Shown here: one piece after another, positions 1 through 7,701 of the stretch
Layout: each line of letters starts with the position of its first letter
Numbering within the stretch: position 1 is the first letter of the stretch
NCBI GenBank assembly: GCA_903898215.1
Contig: CAIUEQ010000012.1
Location: forward strand, 1-17,115
Source of the DNA: an uncultured Bacteroidota bacterium
Lineage (GTDB): Bacteria; Bacteroidota; Bacteroidia; UKL13-3
DNA length: 17,115 bases
Direction: 5' to 3'
Made by a program: the position numbers and the translations under genes
Notes under the pieces: generated by a model
Told to the model about the DNA's origin: nothing
Databases searched by the model: none
Seen by the model: only the letters and a program-made list of their open reading frames with translations

Positions 1-51
1 AAAAAAATGAAGTTCAAATAAATAAGGAAATAATAAATAATTAATCTAATT

Positions 52-2001
52 TTGCGATCAATTATTGTAACTAATAAAGAGCTTAACTTTTACTGCTCAA
101 TTTGCTCCGAAATGATATGCTCAATTACACCGAAATATCCACCCACTGGCAATAATTCAAATATTTGGGAACAAAGCGATATTAACTTTATTAAAAGAAA
201 ATTCAACTCAATTGAGTTAAAGACAACCTTATCAAAAGAAACAATTACAAAGTCAAATACATCAATTGCAGTTGAACTTAAACCCGGTTCCATTTATAAA
301 GGAGAAGTTGAAAGTTTCATTCCCCCATTAAGCAAGACATTATTCCATTTAGATTCCCGTTTAAAAGACGATGACGGAAATTCTGTTAACGGTTTACATT
401 CAAGACCAAAGGAATTGATATTTATTAGTGCAGTGCAAAAACCTTTAATTATTGCTAAAGATGGCAAAGCAATAGTAGATTTTTATTTAGAAGGAAAATT
501 AAAAGAGAGAACACCGTCAACACCCTCAAGTTCCATTTTACTTTCATTTGAAACTTTAAAATTTCCTGATGAAGGATTTCCTCTTTCTATGACTAGTGAA
601 ATAAAAGTTATTGCAGAGTATGATGAAATAATTTGTGATAAAAACACCGTAGAGGGATTTAGGATTGAGACAGAAAAAGTACTGGTCAAAAGTTTTTCAA
701 ACTTCGATAAAGATATTTTATTAAAAATTTCGGATGATAGTAATTCGGCACAACTGCTTAGTGTTGCAGATTTTAAATCATTAGAACATTCCTTTTCCGA
801 CACGAAATATAGGAGTGTCAAGTATAAAATTGAATTGGTATCAAGATTCAAAGATTATTTTCCGAATGAAACTGAGTTTAGTGTATTTGGAAAAGTTCAT
901 TACAAAAGTGTTGGAAATAAAATTTCGGAGTACACACCTATTCCAAACTCTAAAAAATTAGAAGCTTTAGTTATTGATTCTATAGTTCCTGTATTCAGTT
1001 GGGATGTAGGGGAAGATAATGCAACAAGAATTCAAGATAAATTTAGAATTTATCTTGCAGGTGATTGGTATCAAAATGGTGCTTCATTTGGAGAAGACCC
1101 AAATGGGAATTTTGTTTTTGAAGAAGTTGAAAAGGTTGCTGTATTCTTTTTAGAAGGTGAGAAAACTATTCCTGACGAATATGAAGGATTAGTTTCAGAA
1201 TTTGGGAAAGACCCAACCACGAATGCAAATAATGAGAGAACAAATGGTATTAGCAGTGCTTTTTTCAATTTAGATAATGATGAAAAAATAATTGATATTA
1301 CTAAATCGGAAGCAGACTTTATGAATATTACGATAAGCAACCCTGATAACTATAAAATTAAAGCTGCTCCTTTTAAAGTGCAATATGATTTTGAAAAGAA
1401 AAAATTCTATTGCGATGTTAAAATTAAAAAAGATGAAATAAAGAATAAGTATTTTCCATTTGTAAAATTAGCTGTTGCCAGATATTTAAAAACTTCCATC
1501 AAGGAAAATTCAAAATATGACTTCCGTTTTTCCAATATTGTAACAGCACCACAAGTTCAGTTTTTCCCTGAAAGAATAGTGAATTTGACGAAAGATAAAA
1601 ATGGAATTACGACAGGTGACCCTTGGATTCTTAAAGGTGATACTCTTAGTCATTTAAAAATTTCAAGAAACAATGAATTCTATTTAGTTGTAGAAAAAAA
1701 TAATGAAGGGGAATTTGAAAAGTTGATTGATTCAAACAAAGACTTAAATTCAATAAGCACTTTCGAACTTACGGAGCAAATTGCTATGAATAATGTTGAC
1801 TATTTGAAAATTAAGATTCAAGAAGTTATAAGTGCAATACCTGATTTTAAGCACACAAAAATATATGTTGAAGAATATGAAGTTTTCAATGTTTTTGACA
1901 CCAATCCAGTTAATGATTTTAAAATGGATGACAAAGGGTTGAATTACAATCCCAGAAACGATATTCGCAAAAGATTAGTATTCACTTATCAAATTAAATA
2001 A
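52..2001 (+). CDS. Large all-beta protein of unknown function (possibly the C-terminal part of a longer protein)
   Basis: No function is assigned. The 649-residue product has no signal peptide or membrane segment and looks like a chain of beta-sandwich modules. Recognisable blocks are a SRPKELIFISAVQKPL stretch (residues 118-132), FSDTKYRSVKY followed by RFKDYFP (248-271), IVPVFSWDVG then RIYLAGDWY (311-340), FYCDVKI with YFPFVKLAVARY (452-478) and a QFFPER segment near 503-508. From memory, the same blocks in this order end very large uncharacterised proteins of actinobacteria and other phyla; I cannot run the search. The only early start is TTG at 52; the first in-frame ATG is at 112 (Met21). 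The frame opens after a stop at 34-36. The next gene begins 9 nt downstream, so they are probably cotranscribed. The short length and TTG start suggest a split or shortened version of the larger family. Confidence 0.72.
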   Translation: MRSIIVTNKELNFYCSICSEMICSITPKYPPTGNNSNIWEQSDINFIKRKFNSIELKTTLSKETITKSNTSIAVELKPGSIYKGEVESFIPPLSKTLFHLDSRLKDDDGNSVNGLHSRPKELIFISAVQKPLIIAKDGKAIVDFYLEGKLKERTPSTPSSSILLSFETLKFPDEGFPLSMTSEIKVIAEYDEIICDKNTVEGFRIETEKVLVKSFSNFDKDILLKISDDSNSAQLLSVADFKSLEHSFSDTKYRSVKYKIELVSRFKDYFPNETEFSVFGKVHYKSVGNKISEYTPIPNSKKLEALVIDSIVPVFSWDVGEDNATRIQDKFRIYLAGDWYQNGASFGEDPNGNFVFEEVEKVAVFFLEGEKTIPDEYEGLVSEFGKDPTTNANNERTNGISSAFFNLDNDEKIIDITKSEADFMNITISNPDNYKIKAAPFKVQYDFEKKKFYCDVKIKKDEIKNKYFPFVKLAVARYLKTSIKENSKYDFRFSNIVTAPQVQFFPERIVNLTKDKNGITTGDPWILKGDTLSHLKISRNNEFYLVVEKNNEGEFEKLIDSNKDLNSISTFELTEQIAMNNVDYLKIKIQEVISAIPDFKHTKIYVEEYEVFNVFDTNPVNDFKMDDKGLNYNPRNDIRKRLVFTYQIK

Positions 2002-2010
2002 ATCATAAAA

Positions 2011-2586
2011 ATGAAAAGGAAATCAATTTTATCAATCATTGTTTTCGCAATTCTTATCTGTAGTTGCCAAAACATAACAACTAATGCAAGTGCAAAAAAT
2101 GTTGAATCAAACACATTAAGTTCAAATGCAGCCCCACAAGATTATTATTTCGGAGTGTTTGCAGAAAAATGGGATGCTTCTGCTTCAGCATTTGTAGGTC
2201 ATGCCTTCATTGGCATCGGAAAAGGAACTCCATTGACTTGCGACATCAATGGAAATGAAACAGAGATTTGGGGCTTTTATCCGCAGAAAAAAATTGATGG
2301 TGCAAAATCGTATTGGTTTGGTCCAGTTGATGGAAAGATTGCATCAGATATTTTCACGAAAATTGACCGTCAATTTTTTATTAGAATTGATTTTGGTGAT
2401 TATTTGAAAATTCAGTTAAAAGTTGAAGAATGGAAGAAGAAGCAATATCAACTTACAAGAAATGACTGTGTTTCATTTCTTATTGATGTATGCAACACAT
2501 TACCCAAAAGAATAGTAGTTCCAAAGCGAGAAACTACAGACCTTCCAGATGATTATGTAAAAAAAATAATTAACCAAAATAAATAG
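2011..2586 (+). CDS. Lipoprotein with permuted papain-like (NlpC/P60-type) fold, putative amidase or peptidase
   Basis: The 191-residue product starts with a lipoprotein signal peptide: basic MKRK, a hydrophobic core, then ICSC with the lipidated cysteine at residue 19. A low-complexity Ser/Asn/Ala linker (20-41) follows. The folded part has VGHAFIGIG with His64 and, about 90 residues later, TRNDCVSF with Cys153. A His-before-Cys order with these surroundings is typical of circularly permuted NlpC/P60 or LRAT-like papain-fold enzymes, in which Cys is the nucleophile and His the base. Known members cut peptides or amides, or act on lipids; the substrate here cannot be read from sequence. Asn151-Asp152 precede the Cys. 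It lies 9 nt after the previous gene and 6 nt before the next, suggesting one transcript. By family logic it would act on the periplasmic side of a membrane or at the surface. Confidence 0.78.
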   Translation: MKRKSILSIIVFAILICSCQNITTNASAKNVESNTLSSNAAPQDYYFGVFAEKWDASASAFVGHAFIGIGKGTPLTCDINGNETEIWGFYPQKKIDGAKSYWFGPVDGKIASDIFTKIDRQFFIRIDFGDYLKIQLKVEEWKKKQYQLTRNDCVSFLIDVCNTLPKRIVVPKRETTDLPDDYVKKIINQNK

Positions 2587-2592
2587 ATAAAT

Positions 2593-2901
2593 ATGCCATT
2601 AAAAAAATCTGACAGCGGCTCTTGGGCAAGTGACACAACCTATATTAAAAAAGGTGGTCAAAACATGACATTTAAAGTTAAGAACATAAATGTTCTTGGA
2701 ACTACTCTTACTATTGAAAGTAATTTAGGTGGAACAAAATTTTTGATTATTCCCCCTATGGGAACAAAGGATTTTGAATTTACATGTTTTGGATCAGAAC
2801 CTATGAGTTGGTCATTTGACATTTCAACAAACAGTGATGCTTTCATTGTAACATGGGAATTGTTTTCAACTTGGATTCAAGGTGACCCACCAAATGCATA
2901 A
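2593..2901 (+). CDS. Small beta-rich protein of unknown function
   Basis: This 102-residue product is not recognised. It has no signal peptide and no transmembrane helix. The sequence alternates hydrophobic and polar residues (MTFKVKNINV, LTIESNLGG, KFLIIPPMG, WSFDIST, FIVTWELFSTW), which suggests a single beta-sandwich. It ends in WIQGDPPNA. The ATG is 6 nt after the upstream stop, and the three genes from position 52 share spacing of 6-9 nt, so it is probably the last gene of that unit; a 149-nt gap follows. It could be a partner or regulator of the lipoprotein enzyme, but nothing in the sequence shows that. The tight spacing and continuous frame make it likely to be real. Confidence 0.65.
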   Translation: MPLKKSDSGSWASDTTYIKKGGQNMTFKVKNINVLGTTLTIESNLGGTKFLIIPPMGTKDFEFTCFGSEPMSWSFDISTNSDAFIVTWELFSTWIQGDPPNA

Positions 2902-3050
2902 ATGAGGGATAACTTAAATGTTTTTTGAGTTTGGCTCGAAATTACTAAGTATAACTAAAATTGAATTTGTTATAATATTTTTATTTTAAAACTTAGGTTT
3001 TCTAAGATTTATTTTTAATTTTAGATTATCAATTAAACAAATTGAAAAAC

Positions 3051-3533
3051 ATGGAAATTACTATAGCTATTATTACTGGATTAACTACAATAACATCAGC
3101 AATCGTTACTTCATTATTAAAAGATTATTTAGCGAACAGAAAAAAGCAAAAATTTGATAACTTTCAAACTCAAATTGCCGAAGCTGTTTCAGGTAAATGG
3201 AAAGGGGAAATTACACAGGCCTTAAATGGAGTAGAAGTGAGTATGGTTGTTCTGTTAGATTTTAAAGTTACTAGTTTAGGCATTATTACTGGAATGGCTA
3301 GGATACCTAAAAGCCCTACCGGTGAAATAATAGAAATGAACTTGAATGGGGCATTTTATTCAGAACGATTCCTAAAAGTAAGTTATAACAACGTGAATAC
3401 GGCTGTAGTACAATTTGGAACATTTATATTCAAACTTTCTGGCAATGCATTAACACTTAAAGGAAATTTCGTTGGTTATGGTCATTTGAATGAGAATATT
3501 ATCTTAGGTAAAGCTTCCTTTGAGAAAATATAA
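3051..3533 (+). CDS. Membrane-anchored small beta-domain protein, unknown function (weak Cap15-like layout)
   Basis: The start is taken as ATG 3051, giving 160 residues; a TTG three codons upstream (3042) is less likely. One hydrophobic helix (about residues 2-23) is followed by a basic NRKKQK stretch (about 30-35), placing the rest in the cytoplasm by the positive-inside rule. Residues 46-160 appear to be one beta-barrel or sandwich beginning SGKWKGEI and ending in alternating beta strands up to GKASFEKI. A membrane anchor followed by a G-x-W-x-G beta domain resembles the layout of Cap15-type cyclic-nucleotide-responsive effectors, but only one membrane helix is evident and no CD-NTase lies nearby, so this is only a structural analogy. 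A weak promoter-like pair, TTTG (2930-2933) and TAAAATTG (2956-2963, one mismatch to TAnnTTTG), lies upstream. Confidence 0.68.
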   Translation: MEITIAIITGLTTITSAIVTSLLKDYLANRKKQKFDNFQTQIAEAVSGKWKGEITQALNGVEVSMVVLLDFKVTSLGIITGMARIPKSPTGEIIEMNLNGAFYSERFLKVSYNNVNTAVVQFGTFIFKLSGNALTLKGNFVGYGHLNENIILGKASFEKI

Positions 3534-4038
3534 AAATTAACAAACCATTTTTTGAGGGATTTCAGTAAAAAGTAGGACTATTTCACATCTCATATTAAAT
3601 TTGCAATTTAAATACAATTGTGATGAAACTTCTTTTTGAATATTGATTCAAGAATAAATTAAGTTTATAAATCTTTCTTTAAGTATTTTTAGACTTCGAA
3701 ACATCGTCTTACCAATAATGTGGTAGATTGGAAGTAAACCTGCAATTCGAAAAAGAAAAAGAAAAGATTAATTCATTCAGGAAAGCCTAAAACCGAAAAG
3801 GCATATAATAAGAATGAATATAGTGCCCAAAACAACACATCCTTTTTCTACAAGAATGAGTAGGCGATACGAACGGCGATGGAGAAGTACTAAAATTTTT
3901 ACAACAGGATGGGTAACATATAAGGCTTAGGGTTTCTGTACATGTAGCTAACAGACATTACATAAACCGTTTGCTTAAAAAAACAAGAAAACTGTAAAGT
4001 GAAGGGTTCAGGCATAATAAGGTGATAAGAAAAAACTA
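3534..4038. other. 505-nt interval without an intact gene
   Basis: No intact open frame of convincing length is present. The first half (3534-3735) is AT-rich and looks non-coding; it contains one TAAATTTG match (3596-3603) to the Bacteroidota -7 element, with no good TTG partner upstream. The second half (about 3738-3997) is less AT-rich and has protein-like fragments in two frames, annotated separately as a possible gene remnant. No tRNA, CRISPR repeat or strong hairpin was seen. Confidence 0.5.
3738..3997 (+). pseudogene. Possible remnant of a coding gene upstream of the DUF2235 hydrolase
   Basis: Two neighbouring frames give protein-like pieces that would join with a frameshift. Frame 3 is open from 3738 to a TAG at 3861-3863 and ends AQNNTSFFYKNE. 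Frame 2 continues from 3860 with VGDTNGDGEVLKFLQQDG, a TAA at 3914-3916, then RLRVSVHVANRHYINRLL and a second TAA at 3995-3997. The same frame 2 then stays open until a TAA at 4037-4039, which overlaps the ATG of the next gene (TAATG). Composition is less AT-rich than the flanks. I cannot assign a family. It could be the decayed end of a gene that once preceded the hydrolase, or chance, since each piece is only about 20-40 codons. Confidence 0.25.
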
Positions 4039-5127
4039 ATGAAGCGAATAGTAATTTGTAGTGATGGTACTTGGAACAGACCAGGAATATCTGATAAAGG
4101 GAAACCCGTAAAAAGCAATGTAGAAATAATTTTTAATTGCATTTCACCTAAAGATAACGCAGGAGTAAAGCAGGTGAAATTTTATGAGACCGGGGTAGGG
4201 AGTAGTTCGTATGACAATATTGATAAAATTTTTGGAGGGATAGAAGGCTTCAGACTTGATGCAAAATTGAAAGATATATATTCATTCATATTGTTAAACT
4301 ATGAACAGGGTGATGAACTATACCTTTTTGGATTCAGCAGAGGAGCGTATACAGCACGGAGTGTTGCAGGTTTTATACGTAATTGCGGAATATTAAAATC
4401 TGAAAATATCCACTTGGTTGATATGGCTTATGATCTATATCGAAATCGGAATGATTATACAATTCCTGATTCTGACTTTATGAAAGCCTTTCGTGAAAAG
4501 TACTGTGTTGATAATATTACTCCTATTAAATTTATTGGAGTGTGGGACACAGTAGGTAGCTTAGGATTACCTTTTAAAATTGCTAAAAAACATAGTGCAG
4601 AAAAATATAAATTTCATGATGTAAAACTTAGTAGCTACATACAAAACGCTTATCACGCTATGGCTATTGATGAACATAGAGTTTTATTTGAACCAACGCT
4701 TTGGGAAATATCACAAAACGGAATTGATAAAAACCAAAAGGTTGAGCAACGATGGTTCGCAGGAGTGCATTGCAATATTGGTGGAGGATACGAAGACACT
4801 GGGCTAAGCGACCTTGCGCTTGAGTGGTTAATTAAAAAAGCTAAAAATATTGGTTTAGAAATAACTTCACCTGAAGAAAACAATAACAAATATTATACGT
4901 TTAAGCCTAATTACAAAGGAATATTGAGAAATTCATTAACCTTTATTTATTGGTTTTGGTTTCCAAAAAGAAGGGAATTAAGTCTAAATAACAGAATAAA
5001 AATAACGGAAGACGGGTCAAAGAAGGAAGTGATAACGAATGAAACAATAGATGAATCTGCATTCATGCGGTTTAAAGAAGATGATTTGCGTTATAAACCT
5101 AGTAACCTAAAACCATTTGTAAAATAA
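4039..5127 (+). CDS. DUF2235 / Tle1-like alpha/beta-hydrolase (putative phospholipase)
   Basis: The 362-residue product begins with KRIVICSDGTWNR, the characteristic start of DUF2235, the catalytic domain of T6SS phospholipase effectors of the Tle1 group. The nucleophile elbow is GFSRG (98-102, Ser100), the acid lies in GVWDTVGSLG (Asp170) and the base in WFAGVHCNIGGGY (His244); all three match the family triad, so the enzyme looks intact. Known Tle1 proteins hydrolyse phospholipid ester bonds. This protein is short: it ends soon after the catalytic domain and lacks the extra C-terminal membrane-binding region of long Tle1 effectors. There is no signal peptide or membrane helix. It precedes an SGNH hydrolase by 64 nt with no terminator between, so both may share a transcript. 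No T6SS structural gene is visible, so effector status is unproven; a housekeeping or defence role is also possible. Confidence 0.88.
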   Translation: MKRIVICSDGTWNRPGISDKGKPVKSNVEIIFNCISPKDNAGVKQVKFYETGVGSSSYDNIDKIFGGIEGFRLDAKLKDIYSFILLNYEQGDELYLFGFSRGAYTARSVAGFIRNCGILKSENIHLVDMAYDLYRNRNDYTIPDSDFMKAFREKYCVDNITPIKFIGVWDTVGSLGLPFKIAKKHSAEKYKFHDVKLSSYIQNAYHAMAIDEHRVLFEPTLWEISQNGIDKNQKVEQRWFAGVHCNIGGGYEDTGLSDLALEWLIKKAKNIGLEITSPEENNNKYYTFKPNYKGILRNSLTFIYWFWFPKRRELSLNNRIKITEDGSKKEVITNETIDESAFMRFKEDDLRYKPSNLKPFVK

Positions 5128-5191
5128 TTAAAAACGGAATATACCGAAAATTCGAACAAAAAGTGAGCAACAATTAAACGAATATAAATAA

Positions 5192-6169
5192 ATGACAACA
5201 AGAGTTTTATCACTGGGTGATTCATGGTTTCATTATCCTAAAGGACTTGATCGTGATGGAAATATTTTAGTATTTAACGATTTCAGAGAACTGATTTCTA
5301 AAGGTAAAGGGGTTGGCAATATTCCTTTTTATCTGGTTCATAAATTTGCCGTGCATATTGACTATGAGGAGACCACACCAAGTTCATTAATTGATCCATT
5401 AACGCATAATGTCGAATCTCATGATGATAACTTTGGAGTTTGTGGGGAAGAATTAACAGAAATGATTTATGGAAGAAAACGGAGAGAACCTGTAACCAAA
5501 AATTCTGATATTAATTGGATGAATCTTCTCATAAAGAGAGTTGAATGGTATTTGCATACATATGGGGTAGATAATGTAATTATACTGCTATCGGGAGGAG
5601 GAAATGATATGGTGGATGAAAACCTTATCGATTTTGTTGTTCCTAATGGTAGCAAATGGTCAGTTAACAGAGAAGTATTAACAGAAGAAATTGACAAATT
5701 AATGGAAGCCTGGAGAACACTTTTTAGTACACTTGAAAATAAATTTCCTCAATTAAAATTTAATTACATTATCCATGGATATGACAATCCTCCGGTTAAT
5801 GGGCGAGGTTTAATTACGCATGATGCATACCGTATTGAGCAACCCCTTCAGAAACTTGGTATTGGCCCGTGGATTTCGAAAACCCTTCTAGGTGAGAAAT
5901 ATTTGGTTGGCAATCAAACTTCAAGAACCGAAGCTGAAAATATTATAAAAGAAATGCTCGAGGTGTATAACCAAAAACTTGAACTACTAAGTAATAGTAT
6001 GGGCGGTAAACTTCGTTATCTAGATCTTCGAAATAAAACAATTCCAAATCTAATAGACGAAGACTGGGCAAATGAACTTCATTATGGAAGGGAAAAGTAT
6101 ATTCAAACCTCCCAACTTTTTAAATATGAAATTGAGGCTATCATTAACGATAATACAAAAAATTATTAA
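5192..6169 (+). CDS. SGNH/GDSL-family hydrolase (GDSW type)
   Basis: The 325-residue product carries the four SGNH blocks. Block I is LGDSW (residues 8-12) with nucleophile Ser11, block II is FGVCGEEL with Gly85, block III is SGGGND (134-139) with Asn138, and block V is DWANELH (291-297) with His297. Ser, Gly, Asn and His are therefore all present. The usual D-x-x-H acid is replaced by N-x-x-H (Asn294), so Asp291 or Glu295 must serve, or the enzyme may work as a dyad. SGNH enzymes are esterases, lipases or carbohydrate deacetylases; the substrate cannot be inferred. There is no signal peptide, implying a cytoplasmic protein or one exported by a signal-independent route. The ATG at 5192 directly precedes the conserved N-terminal strand, so the start is secure. 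It follows the Tle1-like gene on the same strand. Confidence 0.88.
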   Translation: MTTRVLSLGDSWFHYPKGLDRDGNILVFNDFRELISKGKGVGNIPFYLVHKFAVHIDYEETTPSSLIDPLTHNVESHDDNFGVCGEELTEMIYGRKRREPVTKNSDINWMNLLIKRVEWYLHTYGVDNVIILLSGGGNDMVDENLIDFVVPNGSKWSVNREVLTEEIDKLMEAWRTLFSTLENKFPQLKFNYIIHGYDNPPVNGRGLITHDAYRIEQPLQKLGIGPWISKTLLGEKYLVGNQTSRTEAENIIKEMLEVYNQKLELLSNSMGGKLRYLDLRNKTIPNLIDEDWANELHYGREKYIQTSQLFKYEIEAIINDNTKNY

Positions 6170-6371
6170 ACATAACACAGTTAAGAAAACATAAATTATT
6201 TTGAATGAAAATATGCCAATAGAAATTGGAAATCGAAAACAAAGTTGAATAAGAATTAACTTCAGTGAGTGAGATATGGTTTCAAGAATTCCTTGGATGG
6301 ACAGTTGAACCATAGTTTACATTTTTTTCAGAAGGAGCTCCGATTAGGAAAAAGTATATTAGTACTTACGT

Positions 6372-7055
6372 TTATGGAAAAATATTATCACCCTGTGGAT
6401 AATGCCTGAATTTGACAGTTAGACCAAGTTGATTTAGAATTAGAAGTTGTCGATGAGAAAAATGGTGGATTTCTAATTCACCATTATAAACATGAAAAAA
6501 AGTATTTATATAAATTGTATTATGACCTGATTGTTCAACAAGGGATTTAAATCCAAGTTGGTCGCTCCACAATTTATTTAGCAAGTAGTTAAACTTGTGT
6601 TCAAATTCATCCGGAGCCTTGTATGTTGTAAATGAAATCGCGTACAAGGTTTTGTGTTTTCCTGTTGTCTTATCTTTTACAATCTTCAGGTTATTAACTT
6701 CATCAGGTTTTATTTTTACCGACTCGATAATTTGACGCAATGATAAACGGTCATTGTAACAAACATATTCAATTTCGAATTTAGGAAGAGGATGACAGAA
6801 AAGCACCTTGTAATCGCGAGCCCTGACAAACATTTCAAGATAGAAGTCTGAATCTTTAATATTGAGATAAACACAACAAGTATCATTTACACTATTGGGT
6901 TCTTTAATGGCTTCGAATTTAGGAAAATCATTTTCATATTCCACTTCCATCACATCCAAAAACAAATGCAATCGATGTGGCATTCTTGGATCTTCTAGGG
7001 ATTTTTTTACTACTGAAAGGAGTTTGGTTTTATTGAATCGATATGTATTTTTCAT
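6372..7055 (-). CDS. Protein of unknown function, possibly DUF4279-like in its C-terminal half
   Basis: The chosen start is the ATG at 7055, giving 227 residues and beginning KNTYRFNKTK. Two upstream in-frame ATGs (7064 and 7088) would add only a short hydrophobic stretch that looks like translated leader. There is no signal peptide or membrane helix. Residues 1-90 are mixed helix and strand and unrecognised. Residues about 92-220 alternate strand, helix and strand (FEIEYVCY, LSLRQIIESVKIKP, a helical EFEHKFNYLLNKLW, then ELEIHHFSHRQLLILNQLGLT). This loosely recalls DUF4279, in which a final strand follows a helix that selects between low-activity states in immunity-like proteins; the match is from memory and weak. 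The gene is convergent with the SGNH hydrolase (202-nt gap), so it is not in that operon. An antitoxin or immunity role is conceivable but unsupported. Confidence 0.7.
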   Translation of the reverse strand: MKNTYRFNKTKLLSVVKKSLEDPRMPHRLHLFLDVMEVEYENDFPKFEAIKEPNSVNDTCCVYLNIKDSDFYLEMFVRARDYKVLFCHPLPKFEIEYVCYNDRLSLRQIIESVKIKPDEVNNLKIVKDKTTGKHKTLYAISFTTYKAPDEFEHKFNYLLNKLWSDQLGFKSLVEQSGHNTIYINTFFHVYNGELEIHHFSHRQLLILNQLGLTVKFRHYPQGDNIFP

Positions 7056-7329
7056 GACAACCATTTTTAAAATCACAAATATTTTCATGTACTTTTTTAG
7101 AGTGTAAATTTATTCCTATTTCCAGAATAACTGAATAAAAATATAAATTTAAAAAAATAAATCTTGTTGGATTTAAAAACGAGCAAGATTTATAGTAATC
7201 AACAATTTTAGCAGCAAAGGACTGTCTCTAGCTAAATCTGGTGGAGGTTCGATGTGCAGTGAAATAGGGCAATAATGAGGCTTTCGCATTATATCCTTTC
7301 TACAGATATCCAAAACAAGATTTTTGATT

Positions 7330-7695
7330 CTACCTTCCGAGTGAAAAATACATGTTTACCATTGCACAAGTAAATCCGAAACAGGCCAGTAAACCCAATA
7401 TTAATAATATAGTTATTAATTTTGAAAAAAGTCCCACACTTTTAAATACAGTTTTCAAGCTAATAAAACATCTCTTTAACATGGTATTTTGTTGTTCGTA
7501 AAATCTTTTCGTCAACACCTCTCCAAAAATATTATTCTTGGATATTTTTTTAACCAAATTTAGTCGAGAGGCAGTTAATAACTTCCACTTTTTATCAAAA
7601 CGAAATGCGATGTTTTTATTTGTTTTTTCTGATCCAACCCGAAGTGCGATAAGTAAATTAGTTCAAATTGTTATCCAGCTTAAAACTGTCCACAT
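7330..7695 (-). pseudogene. Possible small membrane-protein gene, interrupted or using a non-ATG start
   Basis: A minus-strand frame is open for 110 codons (7662 down to a TAG at 7330-7332), long for this AT content by chance. It has no ATG before 7482. An in-frame ATG at 7695 is separated from it by one TGA (7663-7665) after ten codons, so the locus could be a nonsense-interrupted gene. Other starts are TTG 7557 (75 residues) or ATG 7482 (50 residues). The C-terminal part has one strong hydrophobic helix (LITILLILGLLACFGFTCAM), preceded by Lys/Arg-rich sequence containing KKISKNNIFGEVLTKRFYEQ, and ends in YFSLGR. No family is recognised. A promoter-like site ends seven bases from the 7695 ATG, which would make the transcript nearly leaderless. 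Confidence 0.25.
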
Positions 7696-7701
7696 GCTTC
7701 A

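Noticed and set aside
483..1340. Minus-strand frames of 122 and 89 codons
   Set aside because: They are antisense to the 649-residue gene, with hydrophobic Ser/Leu/Phe-rich composition typical of reversed AT-rich coding sequence.
2992..3006. CTTAG/CTAAG hairpin with a following T-rich stretch
   Set aside because: The stem is only 5 bp and AT-rich; too weak to call a terminator after the 102-residue gene.
52..6169. A T6SS or contractile injection locus
   Set aside because: The Tle1-like catalytic domain invites it, but no sheath, tube, baseplate, VgrG, PAAR or ATPase gene is present in the window.
6050..6313. Minus-strand 87-codon frame after the SGNH hydrolase
   Set aside because: It overlaps the SGNH gene in antisense and its Phe/Ile/Leu-rich product looks like random AT-rich translation.
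7211..7260. GGTTCGATGTGC resembling a tRNA T-arm
   Set aside because: The flanking bases do not pair as a T-stem and no acceptor stem or anticodon arm could be found.
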